A stretch of DNA of 64,000 nt from Pseudomonas sp. LS44 (GTDB taxonomy: Bacteria > Pseudomonadota > Gammaproteobacteria > Pseudomonadales > Pseudomonadaceae): the NCBI RefSeq assembly GCF_024730785.1, contig NZ_CP102830.1, positions 1,240,001 through 1,304,000 of the forward strand, written 5' to 3'. The position numbers and the translations under genes were made by a program. Within the stretch, counting starts at the first letter, position 1. Each line of letters opens with the position of its first letter. Below, in pieces: positions 44,501 to 51,702 of the stretch. The notes under the pieces were generated by a model. That model was not told the DNA's origin. It searched no databases and saw only the letters and a list, made by a program, of their open reading frames with translations.

Positions 44501-45726
44501 TGCCGGGCCTGCTCGAGGCCAAGGCCATCGCCCTGGTGCGTAACCTGCCCAAGGCGCTGCGCAAGAACTTCGTGCCGGTGCCGGACTTCGTTGGCGCCGC
44601 GCTCAGCAAGCTGACCTTCGGCCACGGCAGTTTGCCGGAAGCGCTCGGCCGCGAACTGCTGCGCATGACTGGCGCGCGCGTCTCCGATGAGGCCTGGAGC
44701 GAAGCCGCCGCGCAGCTCGACGGTCACCTGAAGATGAATCTGGAAGTGGTCGATGCCAACGGCAAGTTCCTCGGCGAAGGCCGCGATTTGGCCGAACTGA
44801 CTGCGCGCTTCGCCGAAGCCAGCCAGGCTGCGTTAGCCATTCCGCAGAGCGCCACGGGGCAAAAGCCGGTGCAAGCCAAGGAGTTCGCCGAGGTCGCCGA
44901 GAAGACTCAGCAGAAGATCGCCGGCCTCTCGATGACCGTGTTCCCGGCGCTGGTGGAAGACGGCGGGGTGGTCAAGGAAGAGCGCTTCTCGACCCACGCC
45001 GAAGCCGAATTCCAGCACCGCCGCGCCTTGCAGCGCCTGCTTCTGCAACAACTCGCTGAACCAGCCAAGTTCCTGCGCAGCAAACTGCCGGGCCTCACCG
45101 AGCTCGGTCTGCTGTACCGCGAACTGGGCCGTGTTGAGGCGCTGGTCGAAGACATCCTCCTGGCCAGCCTGGACAGTTGCATCCTCGACGGCGTCAGCCC
45201 ACTGCCACGCGACGGTGCCGCACTGGCTGCCTTGGCCGAGAAAAAGCGCGGCGTCTGGACCGAGCATGCCGAGCGCCTGGCGCGCCTGACACTGGACATC
45301 CTCAAGCTCTGGCACAGTCTGCAAAAGCGCTTCAAGGGCAAGATCGACCTGGCCCAGGCCATGGCCCTCAACGACATCAAGCAGCAGCTCGCCAATCTGG
45401 TCTATCCCGGCTTCGTCCGCGAAACCCCGGCCGAATGGCTGAAGGAACTGCCGCGCTACCTGAAAGCCATCGACCAGCGCCTCGACAAAGTCGGTGCGCA
45501 ACTGCAGCGCGACCGCGTGTGGACCGGCGAACTCACCGGCTACTGGGAGCAATACAAGGCGCGCCTGGCTAAACACAGCCAGGAAGGCAAACGTGATCCG
45601 GAACTGGTGCTGTACCGCTGGATGCTCGAGGAATACCGCGTCTCGCTGTTCGCCCAGCAACTGGGCACCAAGATGGCGGTGTCGGATAAACGGATGAACA
45701 AACAGTGGAGCAGCGTCGACGCCTGA
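41554..45726 (+). CDS. hrpA: ATP-dependent RNA helicase HrpA, with in-frame repeat insertion
   Basis: The 1390-residue DEAH-box helicase has Walker A GETGSGKTTQLPK, DEAH in VDEAHERSLNID, SAT in ITSATIDLERF and motif VI QRKGRCGRVEPG. Then come HA2/OB domains and the HrpA-specific C-terminus. E. coli HrpA is about 1300 residues; the excess here is mostly residues 627-687, where two hairpin repeats of the intergenic type (43433-43494 and 43522-43613) are read through in frame. They sit in a loop between LIARELQLSGN and DYAKLHKAILSGLLSQIG. HrpA acts on stalled ribosomes or mRNA. The frame is open far upstream; ATG 41554 is chosen for homology. Confidence 0.94.
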   Translation: MTDIASLDSLLKNLDQAMLADRHRLRRQLHELHKHSAQPDAAKLAQWLERFQASCAKVEARRASVPVMRYDDALPIAAKRDEIKAALEKHQVLVIAGETGSGKTTQLPKICLEIGRGQHGLIGHTQPRRLAARSVATRVAEEIGTPLGELVGYQVRFEDQSKDSTLIKLMTDGILLAETQHDRFLEKYDTIIVDEAHERSLNIDFLLGYLKTLLPRRPDLKVIITSATIDLERFSKHFDDAPIVEVSGRTFPVDTWYRPLAAEVDEEGERLLDDLTVDQGILAALDEIAAFERSEGKRPGDVLIFLPGEREIREAAEVLRKANLRFTEVLPLYARLTPAEQQKIFAPMAGRKIVLATNVAETSLTVPGIRYVIDSGTARISRYSYRAKVQRLPIEAVSQASANQRKGRCGRVEPGICVRLYSEEDFLGRPAFTDPEILRTNLAAVILQMLHLRLGTIEDFPFIEPPEGKAISDGFTLLQELSAVNRENQLTPIGRQLARLPIDPRLGRMVLEAAKLGSLDEVLIVASALSVQDPRERPMDRQQAADQAHAQWKDVDSDFAALVNLWRGFEEKRQELGSNPLRNWCKKNFLNYLRLREWRDSHRQLVLIARELQLSGNRTADTRSAARRVDNAAGLSTAVDGSGHPPYKGGVGQGSPVGWVERSDTHAAQSAPVAQNDGHRSAQRHPTKAAAGNADKPLDEQQQRSVDYAKLHKAILSGLLSQIGQKTEDGDYLGARQRRFWLHPSSVIGRKRPQWVMAAELMETTKLFARQVAKIEPDWIEPLAGHLIKKNHFEPHWEKKRGQVVAFEQVTLYGLIVVGRRPVHYGPVDPTVARELFIREGLVRGEINSRAKCLTANRLLLEKLDELEAKARRRDILADEETLFAYYEARIPQDIYQTASFESWYKTESQKNPQLLIMREEDVLARDAKEITAAQYPDILHLGELQLPLSYHFEPNHPRDGVTLRVPAPLLPQLPSERLEWLVPGLLEAKAIALVRNLPKALRKNFVPVPDFVGAALSKLTFGHGSLPEALGRELLRMTGARVSDEAWSEAAAQLDGHLKMNLEVVDANGKFLGEGRDLAELTARFAEASQAALAIPQSATGQKPVQAKEFAEVAEKTQQKIAGLSMTVFPALVEDGGVVKEERFSTHAEAEFQHRRALQRLLLQQLAEPAKFLRSKLPGLTELGLLYRELGRVEALVEDILLASLDSCILDGVSPLPRDGAALAALAEKKRGVWTEHAERLARLTLDILKLWHSLQKRFKGKIDLAQAMALNDIKQQLANLVYPGFVRETPAEWLKELPRYLKAIDQRLDKVGAQLQRDRVWTGELTGYWEQYKARLAKHSQEGKRDPELVLYRWMLEEYRVSLFAQQLGTKMAVSDKRMNKQWSSVDA
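43433..43494. repeat. Hairpin repeat inside hrpA, unit 1
   Basis: GTAGGGTGGACAACGCCGCA faces GGTGGATGG...CCATCCACCCTAC. The unit has the GTAG/CTAC ends of the intergenic families, but is translated. Confidence 0.75.
43522..43613. repeat. Hairpin repeat inside hrpA, unit 2
   Basis: GTAGGATGGGTTGAGCGCAG faces CGCTCAGCGCCATCCTAC, with GCGATACCCAT/GATGGGCATCGC inside. It is the same family as 23441-23518 and has no stop in the hrpA frame. Confidence 0.8.
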
Positions 45727-45847
45727 TGCGTGGCTCGGGAATGGACAAGCGCAGCGTTGTCCACCCACGACGCCCATCCCATTACCGTAAGGGGAGCCGC
45801 GCAGCGTTTCCCTCCTTCCCCCCGTTCAATCTGGAGTCCCGCCAACC

Positions 45848-46375
45848 ATGTTCGCAATCCAACCCATGAGCCCTGAGCGCTATCGCCAGCAGACCCGCCG
45901 CAGCACCCTGCTGATCGGCGCCATCTTCCTCGGGCTGGGCATGCTCTGCGCCGCCGCCAGCGTCAAGCTGTTCGGCACCTCGGACGGAGACAACTTCCGC
46001 TGGAACCTGCTCGGTGTGCTGGTCGGTCTGGCCCTGACCGTCGCCGTAGTGCGCATCAGCCTGTGGCGGCAGCCCTGGATGGCCCCGGCGGTCTATGGCT
46101 GGCAGCTCAAACGCAGCCTGATGCGGGTCACCAACGTGATGCACCAGGTGAAGGCCGGCGTCGCCACCGGCGATACCGCGGCCATGAAGCTGCTGCGCTT
46201 CTACCACCTGGGCCTGACGCAGATGCACCAGTTGGACGGCAACAGCAGTGAGCTTAGCCAGCTGGTCCGGGAGATCGATACTCACCGCGAGGCGATGGAG
46301 GCGCAGGGGCTGGACCCTACTCAGGACCGGCTCGATCCCGCCTGGCTGGAGACGGTGAAGCGTTTCGCAAAGTGA
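45848..46375 (+). CDS. DUF3087 family membrane protein
   Basis: The 175-residue protein has two transmembrane helices (about residues 20-42 and 53-75). A cytoplasmic helical domain with FYHLGLTQMHQLDGNSSELSQL and an acidic tail follows. The layout fits DUF3087, a proteobacterial family without known role. The second in-frame ATG (MSPERY) is a possible start. It follows hrpA by 121 bases. Confidence 0.75.
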   Translation: MFAIQPMSPERYRQQTRRSTLLIGAIFLGLGMLCAAASVKLFGTSDGDNFRWNLLGVLVGLALTVAVVRISLWRQPWMAPAVYGWQLKRSLMRVTNVMHQVKAGVATGDTAAMKLLRFYHLGLTQMHQLDGNSSELSQLVREIDTHREAMEAQGLDPTQDRLDPAWLETVKRFAK

Positions 46376-47047
46376 GCCGCTGCCGCTTGGGGCTAAGAAC
46401 CTGAGCATCGAGGCCGCGTCGGTGGTGGTGAAGGCACCCGCCGTAGCCTCAGGTTATGGGAGACCTCAAGGCGACCGGGAAGCCTCTTGATGATGGTGGC
46501 AACTCAAACCATCACAGCCACTGAGTTCGGGCCCAAGCACTTAGGCGTCTTATCGGTGCAGTCAATTTCCAGCTGCGCGGATTGAATATTGCCTCACAGG
46601 CACACCATCCTCATGCCCATAGCTCTTGACGTGCAGCCGTGGGGGGTAGGGCTGCCGTAGCCATAACAAACGCCTTCCGATGCGGCGATGTCTTGAAGGG
46701 GGGGCGGATATGGCGATGCCTTGCTGATCGTTGAAGTGACCCAGGCCGAGCGTCGTCCCCACTGAACCAAAACCGCCGAATGCACGCCCCCGCAGCCAGT
46801 GCAGCACATCGATTGAGTCTGTGGGTGCGGAAAGCGGCTGCTACCGCTTGTCCATTGGCATGGCCGGAAGTGAACTCCACCCGCTCGCGGGGAGTCTTTC
46901 TGCTGTCGTCCAGCGGGTGAATTGCATGGCCATTCGCTACCCCTGGCGACAGCGCAGCCTCGCATTTCACCCCTACAACAATTCGCTTGGCCGCTCCTAT
47001 CGCGCCCGTTTACCGGGCTTCGTTCTATCGTCATGTGAAGATCGCCC
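46376..47047. other. 672-bp region without a convincing gene
   Basis: Base composition is lower in GC than the flanks. An AACCTGAG...CTCAGGTT inverted pair encloses about 45 bases at 46399-46455. On the minus strand a short run of codons ending at about 46505 (IDCTDKTPKCLGPNSVAVMV, then stop) looks like the end of a protein, but it meets a stop about 30 codons upstream. Open frames of 80-150 codons on the minus strand overlap each other and have no ribosome site or known motif. I read the region as decayed or recently acquired DNA. Confidence 0.4.
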
Positions 47048-47716
47048 ATGCCCCTATCTTGTCATTTCCCCGCCTGTGCTTCCCCGCTCCAGCTCCGCGC
47101 CATCGCTGCCTGCCTGCTAGCTGGTCTACTGGCGGTCGGTGCCCCCGCGCAGGCCGAGGAGCCCGCCAGCACTGCGCGCTGGGTGAGCGATAGCCTGACG
47201 ACCTTCGTGCGCAGCGGTCCCACCGACGGCTACCGTATTGTCGGCACGCTCACCTCTGGACAGAAGGTCGAGTTGTTGCGCACCCAGGAGGGTTACAGCC
47301 AAGTGCGTGGTGAGAACGGCAACAGCGTATGGATCGCCAGCCGCGATCTACAGGAAGTGCCCGGCCAAGCCGAGCGCCTGCCGCAGTTGGATCAAAAGGT
47401 GGCCGAACTCCAGGCCGAGCTGAAAGGCATCGACGACACCTGGAAGACCCGCGTGCAAGGCATGCAGGAGACCCTGGATTCGCGCAAAGTGCTGATCGAC
47501 GAATTGCAAGCAGCGCGCACCGCGCTGGACAGTGAACTGAGCCAGGCCCGCACCGAATTACGCGAGGTGCAGGCGCAGTTGGGCGACGAGAACAAGCAGG
47601 TACTGATGCGCTACATGATCTACGGCGGCAGCATCGCCGGTGTCGGGCTATTCGCCGGGCTGATCCTCCCGGCTCTGCTGCGGGTGCGGCGCAAGCGTAA
47701 TGATCAGTGGTTTTGA
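47048..47716 (+). CDS. SH3 domain protein with coiled coil and C-terminal membrane anchor (TIGR04211-like)
   Basis: The 222-residue protein has a signal sequence (cleavage after APAQA, about residue 36). A bacterial SH3 domain follows (RWVSDSLTTFVRSGPTDGYRIVGTLTSGQKVELL...VWIASRDLQ). A coiled coil of about 80 residues leads to a C-terminal transmembrane helix (YMIYGGSIAGVGLFAGLILPALL) with a basic RRKRND end. E. coli YgiM has the same layout. It is probably anchored in the inner membrane with the SH3 domain in the periplasm near peptidoglycan. The start is uncertain; a later Met is unlikely because the signal would be lost. Confidence 0.85.
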   Translation: MPLSCHFPACASPLQLRAIAACLLAGLLAVGAPAQAEEPASTARWVSDSLTTFVRSGPTDGYRIVGTLTSGQKVELLRTQEGYSQVRGENGNSVWIASRDLQEVPGQAERLPQLDQKVAELQAELKGIDDTWKTRVQGMQETLDSRKVLIDELQAARTALDSELSQARTELREVQAQLGDENKQVLMRYMIYGGSIAGVGLFAGLILPALLRVRRKRNDQWF

Positions 47717-47726
47717 CGAGCTAGAA

Positions 47727-47863
47727 GTCGGCGCGCAACGTTACTCACGGCTACTACGTGCGCGCGCTCGCGCGCTGAAGCCAGCGTGGCAATCGCGTGA
47801 GGTGTTCGAGCGGCTGGGCCTGGCCGGCAGCGCGCGGCCGTTCAGCTTGTGCCTGCGTTGCCA
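47727..47863 (+). pseudogene. Mut7-C RNase gene remnant, C-terminal piece
   Basis: Codons for ALKPAWQSREVFERLGLAGS and ARPFSLCLRCH match residues of the intact gene at 51703-52452 (ALKPALQLRELFERLDLAGS, ARPFSLCLHCN). The frame is shifted upstream by a six-base expansion (CGCGCGCTCGCGCGCTG), and the zinc-ribbon end is missing. Confidence 0.85.
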
Positions 47864-47873
47864 TAGGTTTCCC

Positions 47874-47942
47874 ATGGCCACCGCCACCTTCCGCTTCTAC
47901 GAGGCGCTCAACGACTTCCTCCCCGCCGATCGCCGTCGGCGC
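47874..47942 (+). pseudogene. Mut7-C RNase gene remnant, N-terminal piece
   Basis: MATATFRFYEALNDFLPADR matches the first 20 residues of the intact gene (MTTATFRFYEELNEFLPADR), including the ten bases before the ATG. Similarity stops at about 47942, where the reverse-strand acetyltransferase sequence begins, marking a recombination joint. Confidence 0.88.
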
Positions 47943-48409
47943 ATCTCGCCGGCAGGCGGCTGGATGATGTGCTTCTCGTAGCGCAAGGCATCGGCGTGGT
48001 CTTCGTAGTAGTCGTTGATCAGGGCAAAGCGTCGATAACCAACCCCTTCGTAAAGCCCGATGGCTGCCGGGTTGTCCGGACGGACCTCAAGGCGCACACC
48101 TGTGCAGTCGTGCGCCAGGGCGCTTTGCTCCATCTCTGCCAACAGGCGTTTGGCCAGCCCTTGACCGCGGGCCTCTGACGAAATGGCGATGGAGTAGAGC
48201 CGGGCCAGTGATGTGCTCCGATGGAACAGCAGCAGGGCGTAGCCCATCAACCCACCTTCAGTCTCGGCGACGACCAGGCTCGCGTGGGCGCGGCTGATCA
48301 TCCACTGAAAGCTGCGGGGCGTCAGTCGGTCGTGTTCGAAACACTGGTTCTCCAAGGCCAGCAATGGCTGGAGGTCTTCGGGAGTGGCATTGCGAAATAT
48401 AAAGTCCAT
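47897..48409 (-). CDS. GNAT N-acetyltransferase, truncated with a chimeric C-terminus
   Basis: This 170-residue protein has a RimI-like GNAT domain: MDFIFRNATPEDLQPLLALENQCF, LYSIAISSEARGQGLAKRLLAEME (acetyl-CoA loop R/Q-x-x-G-x-A), LEVRPDNPAAIGLYEGVGYRRF and DYYEDHADALRYEKHI. In related bacteria a C39-type peptidase domain follows this sequence in one polypeptide, and the gene neighbours a RimK-like ligase. Here the last 15 or so codons (RRRRSAGRKSLSAS) are antisense of the Mut7-C remnant. The peptidase half is absent. The acetyltransferase may still fold. It is divergent from the ATP-grasp gene. Confidence 0.85.
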   Translation of the reverse strand: MDFIFRNATPEDLQPLLALENQCFEHDRLTPRSFQWMISRAHASLVVAETEGGLMGYALLLFHRSTSLARLYSIAISSEARGQGLAKRLLAEMEQSALAHDCTGVRLEVRPDNPAAIGLYEGVGYRRFALINDYYEDHADALRYEKHIIQPPAGEMRRRRSAGRKSLSAS

Positions 48410-48501
48410 AGGAGTCGCCGTAAAACTTTCGTAATGAAGCGAGACTTTTAAAAAAGTCCGTGTTTAATAGTTATGCACTTGTTCTTCGACGGGTCAGAGA
48501 G

Positions 48502-50088
48502 ATGGCATCGCTACAGGTTGATTTGCGCGGAGTATTAGATAAAGGTTTGGATTCTACAATGGCTAGGAAAACTTATCTTGTAAGTGAAGGTAAGAGTTCA
48601 GGTCAGCTGGTTATTATTGTGGAGCGGAAGGAGGACTGGGCTAGTTACTTCCCGAGCGAAGATGTGGTGAGCGCGCAAGAATACCTAGAGCAGTCGCGCA
48701 ATAATGAGTTTGGAAAGCGTGTTCAGGTGATTAATTTATGCCGTAATTACAAGTACTTAGGGCATGGGTATTATTGCTCGTTGCTGGCTGAGGCGCGTGG
48801 TCACAAAGTAATTCCATCGGTTAAGACAATCAGCGAACTTACCCGTAAGTCACTCTATGGCTTGGCCCTGGATGATCTAGAAAAGACACTTGAGAAGGCG
48901 CTGAGCAATCACCAGTATTTAAGTACTGAAGGTTTTACCCTGAGGCTTTATTTTGGCCGAACAGATATGGAGCCTCTGCAGGATATTGCCCGCCAATTAT
49001 TTGAGGCATTTCCCTGTCCGATATTGCTGGTCGAATTCAGAAAGGCCGATGGCTGGCAAATTGCCGGAGTGAAGTCAGGCGCTTTGCACAAGTTGCGTGA
49101 GAGTCAGGAAGATCAGTTTGCCAACGCGTTGGATGGTTTCAGCCGCAAGATCTGGCGCGTCCCTCGATCCAGGCGCGTGGCGCGCTATGACCTGGCCATT
49201 CTGCATGATCCTGACGAAACGCTGCCGCCGTCGAATGCCAAGGCCTTGGAGAGTTTCGTCCGCGTTGGCCGGAGCATGGGTATTGATGTCGAGTTGATCG
49301 AGAAGAAGGATTACGCACGGCTTGCTGAGTACGACGCCTTGTTGATCCGCGAGACCACCAGTGTGGACAACCACACCTATCGCTTCGCCAAGAAGGCTGA
49401 AAGCGAAGGGCTAGTGGTGATGGACGACCCGACCTCCATCCTGCGCTGCACCAACAAGGTCTACCTGACCGATCTGCTGCGCAGCAACAAGCTGGCGATG
49501 CCGGCCAGCGAGATCCTCTACAAGGACAACCCGCAGGAGCTGGAGCAAGTGGGCGAGCGGCTGGGTTTCCCGTTGGTGCTGAAGATTCCCGACGGCTGCT
49601 TCTCGCGCGGAGTGATCAAGGTGGAAAACCAAGAGCAGCTGCTCAAGGCTACCGACGAACTCTTCGAGCACTCGGTGCTGCTACTCGCCCAGGAGTTCCT
49701 CTACACCGACTACGACTGGCGCATCGGAATTCTTAACCGCAAGCCGATCTTCGCCTGCCAGTACTTCATGTCGAAGGGCCACTGGCAGATCTTCAACCAC
49801 AAGGCCATGGGTGCCGAAGTGATTGGCGAGTGCCGCACGCTGGCCGTCCATGAAGCGCCCCGCGCGGTGGTGGAGCTGGCGGTGAAAACGGCCAACCTGA
49901 TCGGCGATGGTCTCTATGGGGTGGACCTCAAGCAGGTTGGCGACCGGGTAGTGGTGATCGAAGTGAACGACAACCCCAACCTCGATGCCGGGATCGAGGA
50001 CGCGTACCTGCAGGACGACCTCTACACCCTGGTGCTGGAAGAATTCGTCCGCAGGCTGGAACTGAAACGACGCGGCCAGGCCTGGTAG
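48502..50088 (+). CDS. RimK-like ATP-grasp ligase with N-terminal RLAN domain
   Basis: The protein is 529 residues from ATG 48502; a GTG at 48460 or the ATG at 48559 (MARKTYLVSEG) are alternatives and no ribosome site decides. The N-terminal RLAN-type domain contains QLVIIVERKEDWASYFPSEDVVSAQEYL and NLCRNYKYLGHGYYCSLLAEARGHKVIP. The RimK-like ATP-grasp domain, about residue 215 on, has VMDDPTSILRCTNKVYLTDLL, LPLVLKIPDGCFSRGVIKV and the metal-binding VVVIEVNDNPNLDAG. Such ligases add amino acids to a peptide or protein end. Roughly the first 600 bases are AT-rich with AT-ending codons; the rest is normal for this genome. Confidence 0.88.
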   Translation: MASLQVDLRGVLDKGLDSTMARKTYLVSEGKSSGQLVIIVERKEDWASYFPSEDVVSAQEYLEQSRNNEFGKRVQVINLCRNYKYLGHGYYCSLLAEARGHKVIPSVKTISELTRKSLYGLALDDLEKTLEKALSNHQYLSTEGFTLRLYFGRTDMEPLQDIARQLFEAFPCPILLVEFRKADGWQIAGVKSGALHKLRESQEDQFANALDGFSRKIWRVPRSRRVARYDLAILHDPDETLPPSNAKALESFVRVGRSMGIDVELIEKKDYARLAEYDALLIRETTSVDNHTYRFAKKAESEGLVVMDDPTSILRCTNKVYLTDLLRSNKLAMPASEILYKDNPQELEQVGERLGFPLVLKIPDGCFSRGVIKVENQEQLLKATDELFEHSVLLLAQEFLYTDYDWRIGILNRKPIFACQYFMSKGHWQIFNHKAMGAEVIGECRTLAVHEAPRAVVELAVKTANLIGDGLYGVDLKQVGDRVVVIEVNDNPNLDAGIEDAYLQDDLYTLVLEEFVRRLELKRRGQAW

Positions 50089-50129
50089 GGCCGTTCCACT
50101 AGAAGTTCGGCGAGGATCGAGGCATCCAA

Positions 50130-51140
50130 ATGGTTAACAGCTTCCAACTCTCCCAAGGCGTATTGCGTCCGACCGAAAGCCTGGACGCCGAGGTGCTTCT
50201 CTTCATCAATCCGGATGCCGCCGAGCGTGACCTGCTGCAGAGCAGGTTCCGCCTCGACGAGCATGCGCTGGCCTCGGCCCTGGACCCGGACGAGGTATCG
50301 CGCATCGAGTTCCACCCGGACAGCCTCTTTCTGATCTGGAAGCGCCCCGAGAACTACTCGGGCGGCGACAGCTTCTCCTTCGAGGTGTCGTCCTTTGGCC
50401 TGCTGCTGAGCGCCGAACGCCTGGTTCTGATCGCCCCGGACGACTCGCAGATGCGCGGACTGGGCGCCCGCCACGACCTGCACACGCCATTGGATGTGCT
50501 GCTGGACATGCTGTTCAGCAACATCCACCACTACCTGGGCCATCTCAAGGTGATCAAGATGGTGGCCCGCGAACTCCAGCAGCGCTTCAACAGCTCGATG
50601 CAGAACCACCATCTGGTGCAGATGTTCAATCTCAGCGAGAGCCTGATCTATTACATCAACGCCATCCACAGTAACGGCACAGTGCTCTCAAGGCTGCGCA
50701 ACCATGCCGAGAAGAGGCATTTCAGCGCCGAGGTGCTGGCGCTGATCGACGACCTGATCATCGAAAACAACCAGTGCTACAAGCAGGCGGAGATCTACTC
50801 CACGGTGTTCGCCGGGCTGATGGATGCCCGCGGCAATTTGGCCAACAACACCATGAACGAAATGCTGCGCAAGCTGACCCTGATCAACGTGGTGTTTCTG
50901 CCCCTGAACCTGATCGCCAGCATCGGCGGCATGTCCGAGTTCAGCATGATGACGGCCGGCGTGCCCTGGTGGCTGGCCTATCCGATTCTGGTGTTGGCGA
51001 TGTTGTTACTGGGCGGGGTGATGGTGCTGTTCCTCAAGCGCCTGGCGCGGGACTTCCGCGGTGGACGCCCGGAGGCATCGGCAGATGGTGGCCGGGACCG
51101 GCGTTGGAGAGGGGGATTTTTCACAAGGATCTTTTCGTGA
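50130..51140 (+). CDS. CorA-family divalent cation transporter with GMS in place of GMN
   Basis: This 336-residue CorA-like protein has an N-terminal cytoplasmic alpha/beta domain. A long helix leads to two C-terminal transmembrane helices (about 262-281 and 290-311) and a basic tail. The family signature GMN is replaced by GGMSEF in the loop between the helices, which may alter ion choice or direction. It begins 42 bases after the ATP-grasp stop on the same strand, so it is probably cotranscribed. Mg, Zn or another divalent cation could be the substrate. A short membrane ORF follows. Confidence 0.87.
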   Translation: MVNSFQLSQGVLRPTESLDAEVLLFINPDAAERDLLQSRFRLDEHALASALDPDEVSRIEFHPDSLFLIWKRPENYSGGDSFSFEVSSFGLLLSAERLVLIAPDDSQMRGLGARHDLHTPLDVLLDMLFSNIHHYLGHLKVIKMVARELQQRFNSSMQNHHLVQMFNLSESLIYYINAIHSNGTVLSRLRNHAEKRHFSAEVLALIDDLIIENNQCYKQAEIYSTVFAGLMDARGNLANNTMNEMLRKLTLINVVFLPLNLIASIGGMSEFSMMTAGVPWWLAYPILVLAMLLLGGVMVLFLKRLARDFRGGRPEASADGGRDRRWRGGFFTRIFS

Positions 51141-51228
51141 GCCCGCGGGCTGCGAGCGGTAGAGGCTTCTACCAACGCTTCACACCTGGGTTTGTCGCAG
51201 GACTAACAGTCGACGCTTGGAGATATTG

Positions 51229-51333
51229 ATGAGCAGCACAGATGTTGGGTTACTCGTGGTGTCCCTGATTCTTCTACTTGGGGTGGTGAGTTTTTATCTG
51301 GATGTTGTCAGGAAGAAGGACAAGTCCAACTGA
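51229..51333 (+). CDS. 34-codon single-helix membrane protein
   Basis: MSSTDVGLLVVSLILLLGVV, then SFYLDVVRKKDKSN: one hydrophobic helix with a basic end. GGAG lies six bases before the ATG, an ideal distance. It starts 88 bases after the CorA-like stop and may be its small partner, though it has no recognised family and is too short to judge by codon use. Confidence 0.5.
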   Translation: MSSTDVGLLVVSLILLLGVVSFYLDVVRKKDKSN

Positions 51334-51702
51334 GACCTGGGTTGCCAAGGCGCTGACAAGGAAGTTTCGGGAGCGTTGATCGGTTCAACTTCTCGCCGAT
51401 GGTCCTATTTCAAGGTATCTGAAATAGCCCAGTTGCCCGTGTACGCGAGCGCCGCCCAAGGCCAGTAGTTTCCGCATGGTTATCGCCACCTTCCGCTTCT
51501 ACGAGAAGCTGGCGCGGGGTGGTTGAGTGGAGAGGGGTAGATGGCCGCGTGGGTATCGCTGCGCTCGACCTAGGCGGCCCCACCCACCCTACGAGGCGGT
51601 GGAGTCGGGTTGGATGCCGGCGGGAAAAGGGGGCAGATATATTTTCTGTCTTCGGTCAACACTCGCCCGCCGCACCTCTCCCAGCCCTGCCATAGTTCCC
51701 CC
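51334..51702. other. 369-bp scar region: Mut7-C remnant plus duplicated sulP 3' end
   Basis: After the 34-codon ORF there is a leader-like stretch, then the deleted Mut7-C copy at 51476-51526. A 104-bp segment (51519-51622) is a near copy of 52446-52548, which runs from the end of the intact Mut7-C gene through a hairpin repeat into the last codons of the sulP gene. Both copies contain CACCCACCCTAC or CGACCCACCCTAC and end in TGGATGCCGGCG. The rest is the leader of the intact gene. Confidence 0.8.
51476..51526 (+). pseudogene. Mut7-C gene remnant with internal deletion
   Basis: MVIATFRFYEKLARGG and stop: the first ten residues of Mut7-C are joined directly to its last codons (intact end LAARDG). 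About 700 bases are missing between, probably by recombination at a short CTGGCG-like match. Confidence 0.85.
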
